The notes: generated by a model not told the origin, from the letters alone. Numbered from the stretch's first letter, positions 11,484 through 24,900 are shown. The stretch is 64,000 nt of DNA from Paraphysoderma sedebokerense (GCA_025602915.1 JAHLJZ010000025.1:124001-188000), one strand, 5' to 3'. Numbers and translations are program-made.

Positions 11484-12931
11484 ATGCACCCAGCGGAGAT
11501 TGCATCGGAGCCAAGTTCTCCATCACTTCAAAGCATAATCGACGATGGCAAAGGGGACGCTGAAGGAGCGGTCATGGAAAATGAAGGGCAGCGAAATAAC
11601 GAGGACGACTCGAGGGGAATAAGATCGGATCCTCCATCATCGATGCGAAATTTCTATGCCATTGCTTCGACTTATCTGATATTTACATTGACGGATTCCG
11701 CATTAAGAATGATTGTCTTGCTGGAATTATTCAAGAGGGGATTTGGGGCTTTTGAATTGGCTGTGTGTTTCGAGCTTTCTGATTAATGCCGATACCTATC
11801 GATAAATCTTACGATTAGTTTTGCTTTCCACTATAGATCATGTTTACTCTATACGAACTCCTCGGAGTGCTCACAAACCTTCTGGGGGGAATCCTAGGTT
11901 CCCGAATCGGTCTGAAACCATGTCTCCTCGCCGGTCTCTTTAGTCAACTTTGTTCTCTCCTCTTCCTCTTCTTCCTTTCGTCCTCGTGGTCTCGCTTCGT
12001 CGTTATTGTATACATTGCGATATCTCAAGGTTTCAGCGGGATCGCGAAAGACTTGGTCAAAATGAGTGGGAAAAGTATCACTAAACTAGTCACAAAGGAA
12101 TCCGATTCTGGTGGCCCTCTGTTCAGACTTGTTGCGAACCTAACCGGTGCTAAAAATTCTATCAAAGGGATCGGTTATTTTTTGGGCAGTGTCATATTGA
12201 TACCAGGGTTTTATGTTGCTTTGGGAATATTGACTGGTGTGACATCCGTGGTTGCTATTCCAAGTTGGATCTTCGTAGATAGTGGACTTGGAATATCCAA
12301 GTCGGGAGAAAAGCTGACATTAAAACGGATTTTTAGGAAAGATAGAAACGTAACAATTTTATCACTTTCAAGGTTCTTTTTGTTCGGTAGTAGAGATTTA
12401 TGGTTTGAAATTGCATTGCCAGTTTATTTAAGGGGTGTTTTGGAATGGAGTTATTACCAGACTGGATTGTTTCTCGCTGTATGGGTTATCATTTACGGGA
12501 TTGTGCAGTCTTCTACACCCAAATTCATTCTGCAGCCGTTGAAAATGTATCCTCTTACAACCGCAAAACCTTTGATTTTCTGGACTGGAATTCTTGCTCT
12601 TGTTACTTTGCTCAATTCTCTCCTCTTTACTTTTATCAGCCCTTCTATGTCATATACTGGCACTGTCCTATCGCTTGTTATGGGCTTAGGCTTATTCGCG
12701 ATTGTATTTGCAGTTAATAGTTCAATTCATAGTTACTTGATATTAAAGTTTTCGAATCGGGATAAAGTGGCGGTGAATGTTGGATTCTACTATATGGCTA
12801 ATAGTATGGGACGGTTAGTTGGAACCATAGTGAGCGGGGTGATGTATGTGGAGACGGGTTTGATGGGCTGTTTGTGGATTAGTCTGGGATTTGTCGTCGT
12901 AGGAGAGATTGTAAATTTGTTGCTGTTATGA
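11484..12931 (+). CDS. ArsJ-like organoarsenical efflux transporter (MFS)
   Basis: Two exons, 11484-11762 and 11837-12931 (phase-0 intron of 74 bp), encode about 457 residues. After a 55-residue acidic cytosolic extension come about 10-12 membrane segments. Family marks of bacterial ArsJ are clear: FTLTDSALRMIVLL near the first segment, FELAIMFTLYELLGVLTNLL across the splice, SGIAKDLVKMSGKS, LTGAKNSIKGIGYFLG, RFFLFGSRDLWFEIALPVY and IIYGIVQSSTPK. In bacteria ArsJ exports 1-arseno-3-phosphoglycerate made by a partner GAPDH, giving arsenate resistance. No GAPDH gene is in this window, so any partner must be elsewhere. Likely a plasma or vacuolar membrane protein here. The splice choice restores the conserved junction exactly, which supports both the intron and the identification. 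Confidence 0.85.
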
Positions 12932-13815
12932 GCTCACCACAGCGAATAGGAATCGTTGGGGCTGATATTCTTATCTATCCTGTTGAGTTGGTGGCAGATC
13001 AATGATCTTTCCATGGGGACTTTCTCAATTTTAAAACTTTCTGGATCTCGATCTTTTTAAAAACACTGAAAAAATCCATTGGACTGGTCCCCACTTATTT
13101 TGAGTAATGTACGGATCGCAGTGGTAGAAAATCGATCTTCCTGGCAAATTCACTTCCATTCAAGAGCGTGGGCTACATAAGCCTGAGTTTTGGTAGCGTG
13201 GTCGAACAGTGGAAGTGTGTAGTTGAACTTCAAAAGTTATTTTTATTTTACGATACTTTTTCTTTATATACAGTTGTTCTTAGAAGATCCGTGCAAACAT
13301 CATACACACAATGACAATACAAAACAATAACAAATAACAATAAGTCCGATGCAATCGAACCTAATAACATTCACAATTTCACAGTGTAACCGGTCATAGC
13401 TTGTTCTGCAGTGCACAGTGCACGGCATCTAGACTTAGTGTTCTACACTTTCGGAACTTGCATTAGGTTTCCATCTTTAATGCCATTACAAAGCCGTTCC
13501 TCTTTTGTTTAATATTTAAAAACCGCACTACATCCTTTAATGCGTGAAACTACATCGTTAGCGTCATAATTTCAAGCTCAACTTTGCTAAGCCATGACCG
13601 TTTGTATAACAACAATTTGTCGTAGCATGTGCAAGGGGATGGGAAAAGATATGTCGATATAAAATGGCGCCATTTTTCGACAGTGTTCTGGCGAAGCGCC
13701 ACTCCTTCAACTTGTTCAACTTTGAGCCACCGCAAATTAATTCAAAAGTGACGATACTTTCAATTCCTGAAATCTCATACTACATAATAATTTATTATCA
13801 CATAGTATCATTCAA
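12932..13815. other. Intergenic, no gene seen
   Basis: A/T-rich spacer between the transporter stop and the FAM133-like gene. Frames at 13550-13891 are short and unlike the neighbours; the ATG at 13663 opens a frame that does not join the conserved exons of the next gene, so it was not used. Confidence 0.35.
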
Positions 13816-14825
13816 ATGCAGCAAGGACCGGGTGGATCCATTCGAGGTATTTATTCAGTTTCTTCTTCTTTCTTATTCATTCCTAATTTAAGACTACTTT
13901 GAATGGCGCTTAACTGGATTGGTTACCACATAACACTCATCTGGATTTTTGTATTCTTTCTTCAAATAGATTACATAGATGCTCGAAAAAAAGCCGGAAT
14001 TTCATGGGAAGAGTTTCGAGAATTAAAAGCCAAGCAAGAAAATGGACTAAATCCGTTAAGCGATGCTGAAATGGTTCGGTAGGTTGCACAAATCATCTTC
14101 GTTGAACAACATTAGCTGTCGCTGGTCATGAAACTATGGGCTCTGCGAATTTTTTGTGAGATTTAAATACTTATTTTACTTTTCCTTTGGTCCCCTTTTT
14201 CCATTGCTGCGGTTGGATTCCAACTTTTGATGTAGATACCGCCGAAAACTAGACAAACAACGAGAAAAGCTACTGAGGGAGCGACGAGGAGGGAAAGACA
14301 AAGAAAGTAGCAAAAAACGGAAGCATAAGAGGGATAAGGATAAGAAAAAGTCGAAGAGGAAAAAGAGAAAATACAGTGATAGTGAAAGTGACAGTGACAG
14401 CGACAGCGACAGTAGGAGCGAATCGGATAGTAGAAGCGAAAGTGAGAGCGCATCAGATTCGGGACGAGATAGTAAAAGCGAAAGCGAAAGTGAACCGGAG
14501 GATGGGGAAATAATAGAGAAGAAGCAGAAGGTATGGTCTGATACACGAATTTAACACATTTTGAAGTCCCTTGATGCTGACTCTGATACTATCAATTATG
14601 TTACTCCGGTTATGTCTATTCGACGGTTGATAACGAACTTCAACATAAATCTTCTTTCATCCTACGATTCGATATTTATCTACCGAACTAAAGAAGCGGA
14701 AACGATCGAAGCATAAAGAGCATAAAAAGTCAAAAAGGAGGTCGAAGTCGAAAAGCAAAGAAAAGGAGAAAGATGAACCGGTCAGGTTGTCGGATTTCTT
14801 GAGTAGAAGAAGCGATAGTGATTGA
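13816..14825 (+). CDS. FAM133-like Lys/Ser-rich nuclear protein
   Basis: Four exons: 13816-13846, 13970-14078, 14236-14530, 14694-14825, all with GT-AG borders and matching phases. The product (about 188 residues) starts MQQGPGGSIRDYIDARKKAG, continues with SWEEFRELKAKQ, a helical KLDKQREKLLRERRGG segment, then a long Lys/Arg block, repeated Ser-Asp/Ser-Glu dipeptides, an acidic EPEDGEI patch, another basic block and the C-terminus LSDFLSRRSDSD. The N-terminal order (Gly/Pro tract, a Asp-Tyr-Ile motif, Trp-Glu-Glu helix, then SR/KS-rich tail) resembles animal FAM133 proteins, which are nuclear and linked to RNA processing. The match is by pattern only. The repeated SD/SE dipeptides look like casein-kinase-2 targets. 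Confidence 0.6.
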
Positions 14826-15633
14826 AAATAAAGTCGATCAATTTGAATTATATGAACGAGTGCAAATGAAGCAGACCGCTCTCCTCGATTTGCGAAAAGA
14901 ATTAGGTCCAAGTCTACGGCCATACAAGCCACAAGACTGATCAAAATCTCAATATTATTTTATGATATTTACACATGACAACAAGTTGCATCGTACTACT
15001 TCGATTTTTCTATCTTGCCCCGCCCAATATCGATTCACGAGCGATACAACCAACACAACTTTCCATAGGCAAGACCGCATCCATCCTATACCGTTGTCCT
15101 TCCATGTTCCTGTCATATGAAGGATCCTACGACCGAAATAAAGCATTAAGCACACAAGAGGAAGCCAGAGCGCACAGTGACGGAAATGGACTCACGATGG
15201 CCAATTGCGTTACAACACCAATAATTTGTTTGCCCATTATAGATTCCAATATCGAGTATTGCCTTGCCTTGGGTAACCTTGCGAATTCAGAGGCCGGGGT
15301 TCCCACCAAATCCTAATTCCAGCAGATTTGACGCAAATTAGTAACGGTATTAGCCCTCTCATTTGCCGACCTAGTAGAATCGTAGGCCAAAGAAGGTAAA
15401 CGCATCACAAACCGTGCAAACTTCCCACGAGCCTTCCACCCATAATCTGTCTGTGCCATCATCTATTTCAAATTCCAAGGCGTAAATGAATTCTGAATTC
15501 AGCATGTCATGTGTAAATACATTAACTTTGCAATAGGTGCAATAGCTTTGCTGGCTAATTGTCTGACAATTGTGGTCAGGTTGTGTCGAGTACGGCTTTT
15601 TACATGCCGTATCTGGGATGAGTTAAGGAATTG
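14826..15633. other. Gap; possible small unidentified minus-strand gene
   Basis: Minus-strand reading suggests coding pieces: a stretch from the ATG near 15461 (MAQTDYGWKARGKFARF), then 15309-15195 (VGTPASEFARLPKARQYSIL onward), then a piece ending near 14990. Borders could be spliced, but phases were not settled and no family was recognised. The call is kept as a possibility only. Confidence 0.25.
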
Positions 15634-18097
15634 CTAACTGTAACACATCATACCAGCTCTGTTATTATTGGAAGTGAGCGAAATCAAAAGGATACGAGCC
15701 AGAACAGTTAACCCTTCATCCGGCAGTGAAGGAGAATAACTCGACACTGTCACAAGAGTGTGAAATGTGTCCATTTCATACGTTGAAGACAGGGGCGATA
15801 ACTCGCGAAAATATGGTGTCGATAAGACACCCTTCAAGTTTGATACTTCAGATGGAAATGATAAGCACAATATTATGTTAATCATCTACTAGTGCAGTTT
15901 ATTTGAAATACACTTACTTCGATGAATTTCTGTACCCAAGGCTTTAGTCGCATTCACGTAAATTACGTTGCCTGACTTTCGTTCGGATGTGGTTAAATTT
16001 GTTAACAAAATATATTCTCCAAGACGGCATGATGTCGTAAGTTTGGCTAAGCGGTCCCACACTGTTATGTCGATCGTTCCTGCCAAAGCATTGTCAATGG
16101 CAAAAATTGGACAAGCTGGAGGGTGACGGAATTTACCCGATGAATCCAACAACCGTATCGCATATCGGTCCATCAACTTTCCATCACGACTCAAAGGCAT
16201 CTGCATAAAGAAAGCACAATCATTAGTTCGGAAATTTGGAATCATTCTGATAATGAGACGTACATTCTGCGACATTGCAACAATTCGTCCGAACAAAGTT
16301 AAGTTCGACATTTTCGGTTGCAAATCTTTGATTAGTATCCTTTCTGGATAGAACTTATAATCCAAAACGCCCTGTTTGTGTTGGAATTGATGACAGTCAA
16401 GAAACGATATCTACTATAGTGAGTAACATTCCGCGCTTTACCATGTCGTCTTTCGTAACATAATTTCCGGTCCCGAAGATCTGTAGAGTAACATTAGACA
16501 TAGTACGAAATAAAGAGCAACATAAACAGCATGAATAATGAATACGTACTACATCAATTTTGGCCGGCAAAACAAATATAATGGTATTAGAACCGTATTC
16601 CAGAGTCGCACCATCACTGGTCGGATCGTTATTATACGACACCCATGGTTGAACAATGCCGAGTTGGTCCCCCTATTTTGAATTGTTCTGAATAAGTATC
16701 CCATTCTTCAGGCAAAAATCATGTCGAACTGAACAGACAGATGCGGACCTTTTTGAACAATCCCGCCAGCTCGATCTGCTCATCCCATAATATGAATTGA
16801 ACAGTATCACCCCCGCTTTTATCACTCAGAGTAATAGTCAATTTTTTATATCTCCCATTCACTCTTGCAGGGTGTGCACTCCCGATCTGAACGATCTTGG
16901 CCCATATATTAACGTCTTGAACGGATTGACTTCGGCCTGGATTAGGCGCATTAATTTCCGCAAATGCCGAGGTAAAATATTTACTGATGAATGATTGATC
17001 TGCATCTGTTAGAAGAATTATCATATTTTCTGATGGAAGGAATCGAAAGGTATTTTGCGTTTCAATGTATCGGACGGAATGGAATCGAATGATACGTTGA
17101 ACCTAAGATTCAGTTACAAGTGGTATGGTCAGTTCATCACTGGAGTATATAGTTTCCGGAGGGTCCAAATAATTATACTTACATTGTCTGTCAAACATCT
17201 GAATTCTGGGTCTAGTAAGAAGTAATATTTTTGATGGAGGTACATTTCGGCGATTTTCGAGTTTCCAACAGTGTCTTGAACGGTCATAATTGCCGTCTTT
17301 GTTCCTGATTCAACAAAACAATCAGCATAATCAAACTTCCGCATATAGACATATAAAATGGTACGGCTATTTTTCAATAACTAGTTGAATAAAGTAACTG
17401 GAACATACCCGGTACTAACTGAAGACCGGCTATCATCACTTCAAAAACGGTGTTCCCATTCACGGATTTGGTTTCGTACAATGAGTCAATAGTTTGAAAT
17501 TCTAATCAGGCATTGAAAAAATATGCTGTCAGATCATTTCGAAGCCAGAAGTCCTAAAGCAAGACACAATAACCGCGAACGAAGATACCGTACTTTGACT
17601 TATTCCTTTCTTATAATCTGACGCTGATTGTTCCCACTATAATCAAACCAAAGAAATAAAGATCAGACGCAGAATGGCCATGGAATTCGACTGATTCCAG
17701 GGAATCGAGGCGAAAGTAAGGATGGGGAAGGCTGAAAATAGCTGACCATCAGTTCCAATTCCGAAAATATAACTGTAAATTCATTAAAGGAACGACATAG
17801 AAGGAAATGTAATGTCAGATAACTGTTCTGCGCATGACGAACATGCAATTGAAAGAATCAAGCGACTGTGGATAGCCGACAAATCGATATAAACAAAAAC
17901 ACTCAACTCGCTTCTGTGATTCCGGAAGGATGTTTCCTTAACAAATCAACCAATCGTGCGCAAACCCAACTCCTACAGAAAACGAAAATCAACGAAAAAG
18001 AGAATAAATAGTTGAAACACATTAGCATAGGCTCGACTCTAATTGATATGGCGATGATGGAATGATTAGTCGAAAACGAACCACGGAACGACGACAT
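15634..18097 (-). CDS. OB-fold protein, RPA1/SHLD2-like (boundaries approximate)
   Basis: A multi-exon minus-strand gene ending at the stop 15634-15636. Clear coding exons are about 17377-17190, 17100-16750, 16675-16550, 16510-16420, 16370-15915 and 15870-15634. Two OB-fold-like units are visible. The first has SVQDVNIWAKIVQIG, a KKLTITLSDKSGGDTVQFIL strand set and LWDEQIELAGLFKKGDQLGI. The second has IKDLQPKMSNLTLFGRIVAM, RYAIRLLDSSGK, GTIDITVWDRLA and GEYILLTNLTT. This pattern of two tandem OB folds fits single-strand DNA-binding proteins such as RPA70, MEIOB or SHLD2, but no zinc ribbon was found between them and the subfamily is unresolved. Upstream pieces at 17510-17415 and 18097-17900 (start MSSFRGSFSTNHS) may be the first exons; one join there did not keep frame, so the 5' part is uncertain. 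Confidence 0.5.
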
Positions 18098-18395
18098 CGT
18101 TTTCGTTATTCCTCAAATTCTTGTCACGACGAGAGCTACTATCTTGTTTAGATTTGAAGATTTGAATCAAGCGCTGTCTAACTTTGTCAACCTTATCTTC
18201 GAATGGCATTAAGAATTATAGATATGTTGGATTTTAACCCGTACAGTTGATCACACTCGTCCTTTGCCAGGGCCATGCCCAGTCCCAAGAAGGACGCGTC
18301 CCATTTTTCATTCCATCACGGTAAACTCCGGTCTTTATTCTTTGCCAAAATCTGATCCAACATGGTTTGCAACCCTATCATACAAGAACTCTAAA

Positions 18396-21300
18396 TCAAT
18401 ACATTTCGCTCATCATTAACAGCACCAATGAACTCCATCCTGTGAACGGATGTGACCGTTGTCCATCTCCAGTTCGATCGTTATATTGTTCCCAAAGGAA
18501 TCCGGTCTCTTGGTATACCTGTTTCGTGCAAACATCGCAATGGAACGATAAACGCAATTAACACCAGAAATAGTAAGACAAGCGTATACACAAAACAAAT
18601 ATGAACTGACCCTAAACATGTTGTTGATGATATTCATTCTCAATTCAGAATATATCTTTTGCGCCTTTGCTTGGTAAGGCCCTTCGACGGGAATGTAATA
18701 CTAGAAAATGACGGTCAGTATCATCCTCATTGCTATAACATGAATTTCAAGAAATAACAGACTTTCTTCAATGCTCTCAAAACAAGGTAGTTCATATTAA
18801 TCCAGATGGGCCCTTTCCAGTAGTCCTCGCCTGTACCATATAATTCATGACGTTTGCTCAAACTTCTGATGCCGAAATCACTCCACAATTCATCGGCATT
18901 ATAAATTAAATCCAAAACGTGTTCTAACTTTGAATCTTTGGCGTCAACCAAACCCATGAAAAATGGATACAGAGAAACATAGCCCTTGTGTGTAGAAAAG
19001 ATGGATCGATCACGGTCGTTAACGGTGAGGTCGGCGTAGCAATTTTCTGTATCGTCCCAATGGAGATCTTCAAGAGTACCACAAAAGATTAAATGAGACG
19101 TAAGCGCTAGAAAAAAAGAAAAAAGTTTTAGAAAGAACCGTACTGTTCACGTTCTCTTTTACTGCGAGATAATTTTCACGTAGTTCCTCTGCCTCTGCCT
19201 TCCCTAAGAATCTCGCTATGTAAGATAGGATATCGGCTTGTAATCCCATCCAACTTAGTAGATCGATATGCAGTTCTCCGACATGAGGAGGGTTGGCACG
19301 AGGATAATCATCGAGTCCTGAGAAAATTCGCCGCAAACAGCGCAAAGTGAGCGAAATCGCGAAATGCGGAGGAAATAATACAGCCAAAGGTAAAAAAACT
19401 CGAAGAATTCAAGACAAACATACCACTGGCAAATGTATGGTTTACAGTTCTTCCCCTCCATCTATACGATTCCTCGCCAGACCCTTTTCGTTTATACTCT
19501 GCTAAGTATCCATATTGAGTATTCTTAAACCACTGATAATTTTTCAACAAAGACGGCCACAGCGCCTCCAAATACTCCTTAGCCAATTTTTCGTCCAAAA
19601 TGTACTGTTTTGTCATCACCTCTGGATCTTCAGTTATGCCAATGTTTCCGCCAAAAGCGTTTCCCTCCATATTCTTATGCAGATCAGACTGCTGCGTCGC
19701 TGTGAATCGGTCAACGTAGTCTTTAATCGCAAGAAGCAATGACGGCGGATTGGCAATATGAGGTTGCTGTACTACGAATTCGGGAGGAACTTTTGATCGA
19801 GCTTCATCTCCCAGTATTTGCTCTCGAGCAATCCATCCGTCCGCGTCGATAAGGTTGTACCATGACTGGATAATTTCAAGGCTAAGATCATTGTCCCATT
19901 GCGCGATGATAAGTTGATGAAATCCTTCGTCCCTGTTCTGATTGGTTATACTTTAATTTCATGGTAGCAATATTAAGGAACGCACGAACCAAAAGAATCC
20001 TCTGGGAAAGAATGACCGACTTGGCACTCTGCAAAATAATTCCACCGGGCCTGCTGTTTCAACTTCTTGCTTCTTCTTTGTCTTCCGCTCAGCCAAGATT
20101 TGTTCCCATTCATCTTCATCATATTTGTCTTCGTCAAAATAATACAGCTCCTCAAATAATTCCTCTTCGTCAACAGGATTACGATCCACTAAGTAATTAC
20201 CATAGAAGTACCTAGATTGTTATGGCGGCAAGTGTCAACGAAAGAAGCGAAATCAAAGGGACGAAGATAAAACGTTTACCCAATTCCGCCAAGCGAATGA
20301 CTAAGAATACTTTTCGCAAAATTAATTTGATCTTCAGAGAACCCCTTCTCTGTTAATTGAAATACTTTGTCAAATCTTTGGTCGAATTGATTAGAATGTA
20401 AATCAATCATATTTTTCAATTCTTTCGAAAACTTCGTAGCCGCGTCTACAAAAAATTGGCAAAGGTTATGACAAGACGGCAGACGTTGTAGTAAAGCAAG
20501 CGTACCAGAATGAGATTTGCCGGACTGTGCTGACTCGGAAATGAAAATCACGTCAAACTGAGCACAAACTTTGTTAGAGGGTTGAGTTTTTTCTTAAACG
20601 ACTAACTGAAGAGACAATAACCTCAAACGGAACAGTCATCGCTTTTTGAAAAGCAAACATATTAGATTCATCCTGGATTCTGTTCGGCAAGCCCAAGACA
20701 TGAGCCGGTGGTGGCGGATTAGATTCCTCTTCGACCAGGGTTTTGGCCCTTTGTGTAATTGCGTTCTGAATACGGTCTGCAATAACAAACAGTAAGGTCA
20801 GCGAGGATTATATGTGTTTTAAAGGAACAGTACAAAAGAACAGACTCACAAACCTTTGACTTGCCAGACGGTATCCTTGGGCATGTTCAATCCTAAGAAT
20901 TGAGTTTTTGACAGATCGATGTGAGAGTCTGCAGATCTGGGCGGGTACTTATTTTTGGGGCCTAACGACAAGGGATGCTGAATTTAGAAAAAGTAACTAA
21001 GAATGAAAAGAAGAAAAATTAAATCTTACTATCCAAAACATGAATGGAGAATTTTCCCAATTCTGGCGATTCGCCAACGACAGTAATGTGAGAACTATCA
21101 AGTCCCTAAGATAGATTTTCTTAGATAAGAGAAATATTGGCCACTGATGTATATAAAGAGTACGAACATTCGCTGATGTTTTTGATTTCAATTGCAGTGA
21201 CCCTTCATCTCCTTCGATACCGGCGTAAAACATGAATGATACCAGTGTTGGCCGATCTAAGATCCGATTTAATAAGCAGCACTTTGAAATTTTGCGTATT

Positions 21301-21800
21301 GCAGAAAGCATGTAGCTTACCCTTGTCTAAAGCTTCGCCCTTCACTCTAAGTGCCCATTCTCCCCCATACTCGCCACTGAGTCGTTTGACGTACTGGGTC
21401 GTGATGTGTAAATTGTTGGCTGTATCATTCAGTGACTGAATCGCAAACTTTCTTCCATCATGTTTGTCGTATCCGTAACCAGCGAACTTATCATCTTGTT
21501 CGCAAGAATGTCTAATTCCTTTTCGAGCAATATAATGTCACTGATAGCACTACGCGAACGGGATATAGACAGAGAGCTGAGGTGGACGGACGTACGTTGA
21601 AATCCGGAATAATCTGATAGACCAAACCACATTAGGCCTGTCATTAATGTATTCGGAGTCCTTGTCCTGGTTCCGAAGTAAAGGTTGGGTCTATAAGTAC
21701 CCCATAGTAGGGACTGGTTATGAATCGGCAACCGGTGTATGGCCACGGCGACTGGAGGTAGGAGAAAACAGAGACACAGCAGTAACGCAGAAAATGTCAT
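18396..21800 (-). CDS. GCS1: Mannosyl-oligosaccharide glucosidase (ER glucosidase I, GH63)
   Basis: Trims the outermost alpha-1,2-glucose from Glc3Man9GlcNAc2 on new glycoproteins in the ER lumen, the first step toward the calnexin cycle. The start at 21800 gives a cleavable-type signal ([16 protein letters not shown]), followed by [19 protein letters not shown] and [13 protein letters not shown], then [20 protein letters not shown], all hallmarks of the GH63 N-domain. The catalytic barrel carries [46 protein letters not shown] and, near the end, [19 protein letters not shown]. The last exon ends [17 protein letters not shown] then TGA. At least eight short introns interrupt it. It is divergently paired with COG5, 199 bp away between start codons. 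Confidence 0.93.
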
Positions 21801-21999
21801 TTTATAAGAGCGACAAGGACGGAAGGAGATGCGATGTCGGCTTCTATATGAATCAGAATGTCGGTGTGTATTAAATCTACTCTGCGACGGAATCAAAACT
21901 TATCTGTGGGCGGGCTGACGTTGCGATGCGACAAAACAATTTCGGCGGTCGCACTACTTTGGCCTGTCTACAATACTCTTTTGCTACTGTCGAAGCAGG

Positions 22000-24900
22000 A
22001 TGATGTCGAGAAAGACTTCATTGGCCAACATAGAGCACGACTGGTCTAACCACATCCCAAATGGTATCTTTTCAATCCTTCCCTTCTGGTCTTAACATCC
22101 ATTGACTCGCGAATCCGTCCTCCAGAATACCGCGACTTTGTGCAGGACTCCTTCAATTCGTCACAGTACCTTGCACAGACCCTCAAAGATAGCAAGGATT
22201 TACAAATCGTCCTTGCAAATTTAAATTTTGGAGTATCCAATCTTGCTAAACAGATCGAACATAAAGTACAGATCTTAAAACCATACAGTGTATTCTCTTT
22301 TCTTTTACTAACTTGCGTGGAACAATTAGGTCAGAGATCAACATGAGAATCTACTACAAAATCTTTCAAATGTGAACGAACTGCAAAATGTGTTAGAATC
22401 CGTCAGAAATGGAATAGCGTCTTTGAAACTTTCGATGGAAAGGTGGGGCCGTTTTAAGTCTATTCCTCTTCAGTCGGATTGACATTAACGTAACGAAGAG
22501 CAGATTAAAGTCCAAAGTGAACGAGCCGTATGAACAGTGCAAACTCTACACAACACAAATAGAACGAATTCAAGTTGTAGCTGATCTGCTGAGAAGAATA
22601 ATCCGTTTTCAACAGCTGGTCAAACGCCTAGAACTGGAGTATTCGAAGGAGGATTCAAGGGATCTAACAAAGTTAGCATTAACACTTCATGAATTGGGTA
22701 TTTATTTGCGAAATTTCTAGCTGACGTTGACTTAACATGTGCTAATTCTATTCCCTCAGATACATTATGCGAAGAATCCAACTTCGATGGATTGGAAATA
22801 ATCGAAAGCGAAATACCGAAGTTAAAAGAAACCAGAAGGAACGTTGAAATGACAATCAATGAATTGCTTGAAAATGGTTTATCTAAACAGGTTTGTTCGC
22901 AATTCGTACTTGACACTGTACCTGGAATGCTCGTTTAATCAGAATCCCGTCTAGCGTCATGCCGATATTGCATCAGCTATCCAAATTTATCATAATTTAG
23001 GACAATTAAGATATAAAATCACTCATATTTTAAACAGTGGATTAGCACAAATGACCGATAAAATTAAGCAATGTTTCAACATGGGAACATATCAAAAAGA
23101 AATGCGGGGTTCGCAAATGACATTCCAGCTAAGAAAGCTATATTTCAGATTGTTAACTGCAGCATACAGATTCTACCGCCCAATCCTCAAAACGCACGGC
23201 CGACTCATCTTCAAGTACATCGTCGCAGTGGATTCCTATATTCTGGACAAGATTGGAAAGATTGCTTGATTTTTCCTTCGGTCAATTTGTCCGAATTAAT
23301 GTACTGGAAAAGGTTTTAGCCCGAACCAGAAATCCAAAATCACAGTTAACATTCCTAGATGAAGTTATGAAGGTGATCCCTTGTGAAAGTTTCGAATACG
23401 CTGGGAACTTCATTGATCTAAAATATCATGGCTGTAGGATCGGGAAACAGGATTGTTACAAGAGTTTTGGCAAACTCTATCGATTTCGCTTGAATATGTC
23501 ATATTTGATGTATCGAAAAGTATGTCCTACAACCAGTCTATGACTATCTCCAGGAATTTGCTTGGCCATTAACAGAAGATTACTCATATACAGCTTCTCC
23601 GGTCCTCCACAATCTTCTGATTAATAACTATCCCCGTCTCTTACGCCTTGTCCATGAGTTTTTCTCTCGGATATCCGTCGTTTCAGGAACAGTTCATATT
23701 TCAGATAAGACGTCTAGGTATTTTGCTTTTTTCATTGATCCCTTACGTTAGTTCGGTGTTGCCTAATTTTGAAATGTTTTCAATCTTGTAATCACTTTTC
23801 TGTAGCCCTGAATCTGTGCTCTTACTGCGTAGTATCATTCCACTAGAATCATCCTATGTTTCCAAATCATTAGCTCGATTGTACGATCCCGTAAACTTAG
23901 CGTTTTCGTCGAGCGGGAGTAGATGTGCTCCGAGCAGAAATGATATGGCCGGGATTGTGAGAGTAATTTCGAGGTATCAGTCTATTGATTCTGAGCATTG
24001 AAATTAACTGGCATGTCCTAAATAATTTTTATTCTCCTCTTGCTTTCATGGACTCATACAAATACATTTATACTTTGGGATAGTGAACTTGAGTTGATAA
24101 AATTTGATAAGCCGCTTTTTTCGAAGATCGCTAAAAACGTCATGAAATCATTAAGACTTTATGCCCAACGAACCGAATCGATGGTAATAGCAGCTTTTCT
24201 CTTGTTGTCTTTTCTATATACTATGTTTGTTATGTGTCTTTTCAATGCGTTAATGCGCCTGAGCTTTGTTTGGAACTAGGTTGCTATCGACTCAACGGCC
24301 TATGCTATCATGGATGGCCCTTCGTCCTCATCTCAATCCCTCAATATTGATTTGCTAAATTCAATATACCTATTAACTGAAAACGTAGGGAAAATTGTTT
24401 CGGAGTATGATGCGGGAATGGTGAACGGAATTGTTGATATTGTCCAGGTTGGTATACTTCCTAAACATAGGGCCTTTTTGGAGCAGGAGACCTTTGGACG
24501 AATATTTAACTGAATTTGTCGGTGTCTGAATAGGACTTAAAACAGTTGCTAGTTGGGATTTTCGGTCCCCTATTACAGAATATACAAAAAGAATTGGAAT
24601 TGACTATTCTAAAAATCCATAGAGAGGATTTTACTCGGTAGGCATTCGTTCTGTGGTTATTTCTTGTTGGCCTTTATTGATTTCCCGCCCACTTATTTTT
24701 GTCTATAAATGAATACAAGAAATGCGTCCGCGAAAGCCCTTTCAACGCGTGCCGAAAATCAATTTAGCATGTATGTGAATGAGCTAGCAAGTAAGCTTCG
24801 GTATATTCATAAAGAAATCCTGGGAAGGCTGTTATGTATTAATCATGTGAAGTCATGGTGCGCAAGTCCTTTCAACTGTCCGATTCATAATTGTTTCGGT

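Noticed and set aside
14163-14546. Long minus-strand frame opposite the FAM133-like exon
   Set aside because: It is the antisense shadow of the Ser-Asp/Lys-rich repeats; the plus strand splices correctly and ends in a sensible C-terminus.
18367-18643. Overlapping frames on both strands at the 3' end of glucosidase I
   Set aside because: They conflict with the well-supported last exon of the GH63 gene and have no family features.
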